Source: an uncultured Oscillospiraceae bacterium
GTDB lineage: Bacteria; Bacillota; Clostridia; Oscillospirales; Acutalibacteraceae
Reading direction: 5' to 3'
Assembly (NCBI GenBank): GCA_905200265.1
Contig: CAJKJS010000116.1
Span: forward strand, 1-5,496
DNA: 5,496 nt
A program made the position numbers and the translations under genes. Positions 4,804-5,496 of this stretch are shown here, piece after piece; position 1 is the stretch's first letter; each line of letters starts with the position of its first letter. Below the pieces are notes generated by a model, which ran no database searches, was not told where the DNA came from, and saw only the letters and a list, made by a program, of their open reading frames with translations.

Positions 4804-5496
4804 TTGGATTTTTGGTTTTCCGAAGCCCATACCCCCAATGTAAAACTGTCGATTCGGGTGGACCGGCAGCTGTACAGCGGCAAAAGTGAATTTCAGCGGA
4901 TCGACGTGTTCGATTCCCCGGAATTTGGCCGGTTCCTCACCCTGGACGGCTATATGATGCTCACCGAAAAGGACGAATTTATCTACCACGAAATGATCAC
5001 CCATGTGCCCATGGCCGTACATCCCCGTGTGCGGGACGTGCTGGTGATCGGCGCCGGAGACGGCGGCGTGATCCGGGAACTGGCGCAGTATCCGGACATT
5101 GAGCATATCGACATGGTGGAAATCGACCCGCTGGTGGTGGAAGTGTGCAAAAAATACCTGCCTAAAACGTCGTGCCGGTTAAATGACGAGCGGCTGACCA
5201 TCCACTATGAAGACGGGCTGCGGTTCATCCGCTCCTGTGAAAACGCCTATGATTTGATTATTGTGGATTCCACCGACCCGTTCGGGCCCGGGGAAGGGCT
5301 GTTCACCCTGGAATTTTACGGCAATTGCAGCAAAGCGCTGCGGGAAGACGGGATTTTGATCAACCAGCACGAAAGCCCGTTTTATCCCGAGGACGCGGCC
5401 GCCTGCCAGCGGACCCACAAAAACATTGTGGCCTCCTTCCCTATCAGCCGGGTGTATCAGGCCCACATCCCCACCTTTGCCGCAGGCTACTGGCTG
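4804..5496 (+). CDS. speE: Spermidine synthase / polyamine aminopropyltransferase, 3' end outside window
   Basis: Transfers the aminopropyl group from decarboxylated S-adenosylmethionine to an amine, classically putrescine to spermidine. The open frame runs uninterrupted for 231 codons to the window edge; family members are about 275-290 residues, so roughly 45-60 are missing. It begins MDFWFSEAHTPNVKLS, similar to B. subtilis SpeE. Motifs: FLTLDGYMMLTEKDEFIYHEM (44-64), a small N-terminal beta-domain segment that contacts substrate; the nucleotide-binding GAGDGG (83-88); VEIDPLVVE (105-113, acidic residue for the donor); EDGLRFI (136-142); and the active-site VDSTDPFGP (154-162, with Asp155 and Asp158). 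HESPFY (189-194) lies in the amine-binding region, and IPTFAAGYW follows near the edge. The TTG start is unusual but is fixed by the ribosome binding site at 4786-4794 and lies 3 nt after the previous stop. Whether the acceptor is putrescine, agmatine or cadaverine cannot be told from sequence. Confidence 0.95.
   Translation, partial: MDFWFSEAHTPNVKLSIRVDRQLYSGKSEFQRIDVFDSPEFGRFLTLDGYMMLTEKDEFIYHEMITHVPMAVHPRVRDVLVIGAGDGGVIRELAQYPDIEHIDMVEIDPLVVEVCKKYLPKTSCRLNDERLTIHYEDGLRFIRSCENAYDLIIVDSTDPFGPGEGLFTLEFYGNCSKALREDGILINQHESPFYPEDAAACQRTHKNIVASFPISRVYQAHIPTFAAGYWL

Overview
The window looks like chromosome from a Gram-positive, Clostridia-like member of the Firmicutes with fairly high GC. The evidence is the strong AGGAGG-type ribosome binding sites, GTG and TTG starts beside ATG, tight same-strand gene packing, intrinsic terminators with T-tracts, and proteins that resemble Bacillus/Clostridium or rumen Firmicute relatives. 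The exact taxon cannot be fixed from the sequence. All genes are on the + strand; I see no mobile element, CRISPR array, tRNA or rRNA.

Left part (1-2111): the 3' end of a dCTP deaminase gene (dcd; its 5' end lies outside the window), followed after 39 nt by a complete cytosolic GH43 beta-xylosidase. The xylosidase ends in a GC-rich hairpin plus T-tract that overlaps its stop codon. The two genes have no obvious functional link: one makes dUMP precursors, the other breaks down imported xylo-oligosaccharides.

Middle (2112-2565): about 450 nt without a credible protein gene, but far from empty. A near-perfect sigma-A promoter (TTGACA, 17 nt, TATACT) fires into about 390 nt rich in possible hairpins, which ends in a strong intrinsic terminator. 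The terminator T-run stops only 7 nt before the ribosome binding site of the next gene, so there is no room for a promoter in between. The simplest reading is a long structured RNA leader that controls the polyamine operon by conditional termination, or a stand-alone structured RNA with the operon fed by read-through. I do not recognise the RNA class. This is the most interesting part of the window.

Right part (2566-5496): a compact polyamine operon. speD (S-adenosylmethionine decarboxylase, the long E. coli-like type) supplies the aminopropyl donor. A SpeA-type PLP-dependent decarboxylase makes agmatine or another amine from a basic amino acid. speE (aminopropyltransferase/spermidine synthase, TTG start, cut by the right edge) transfers the aminopropyl group. 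Gaps are 15 nt and 3 nt, so the three are almost certainly co-transcribed. If the decarboxylase makes agmatine, an agmatinase (speB) would be expected further downstream.
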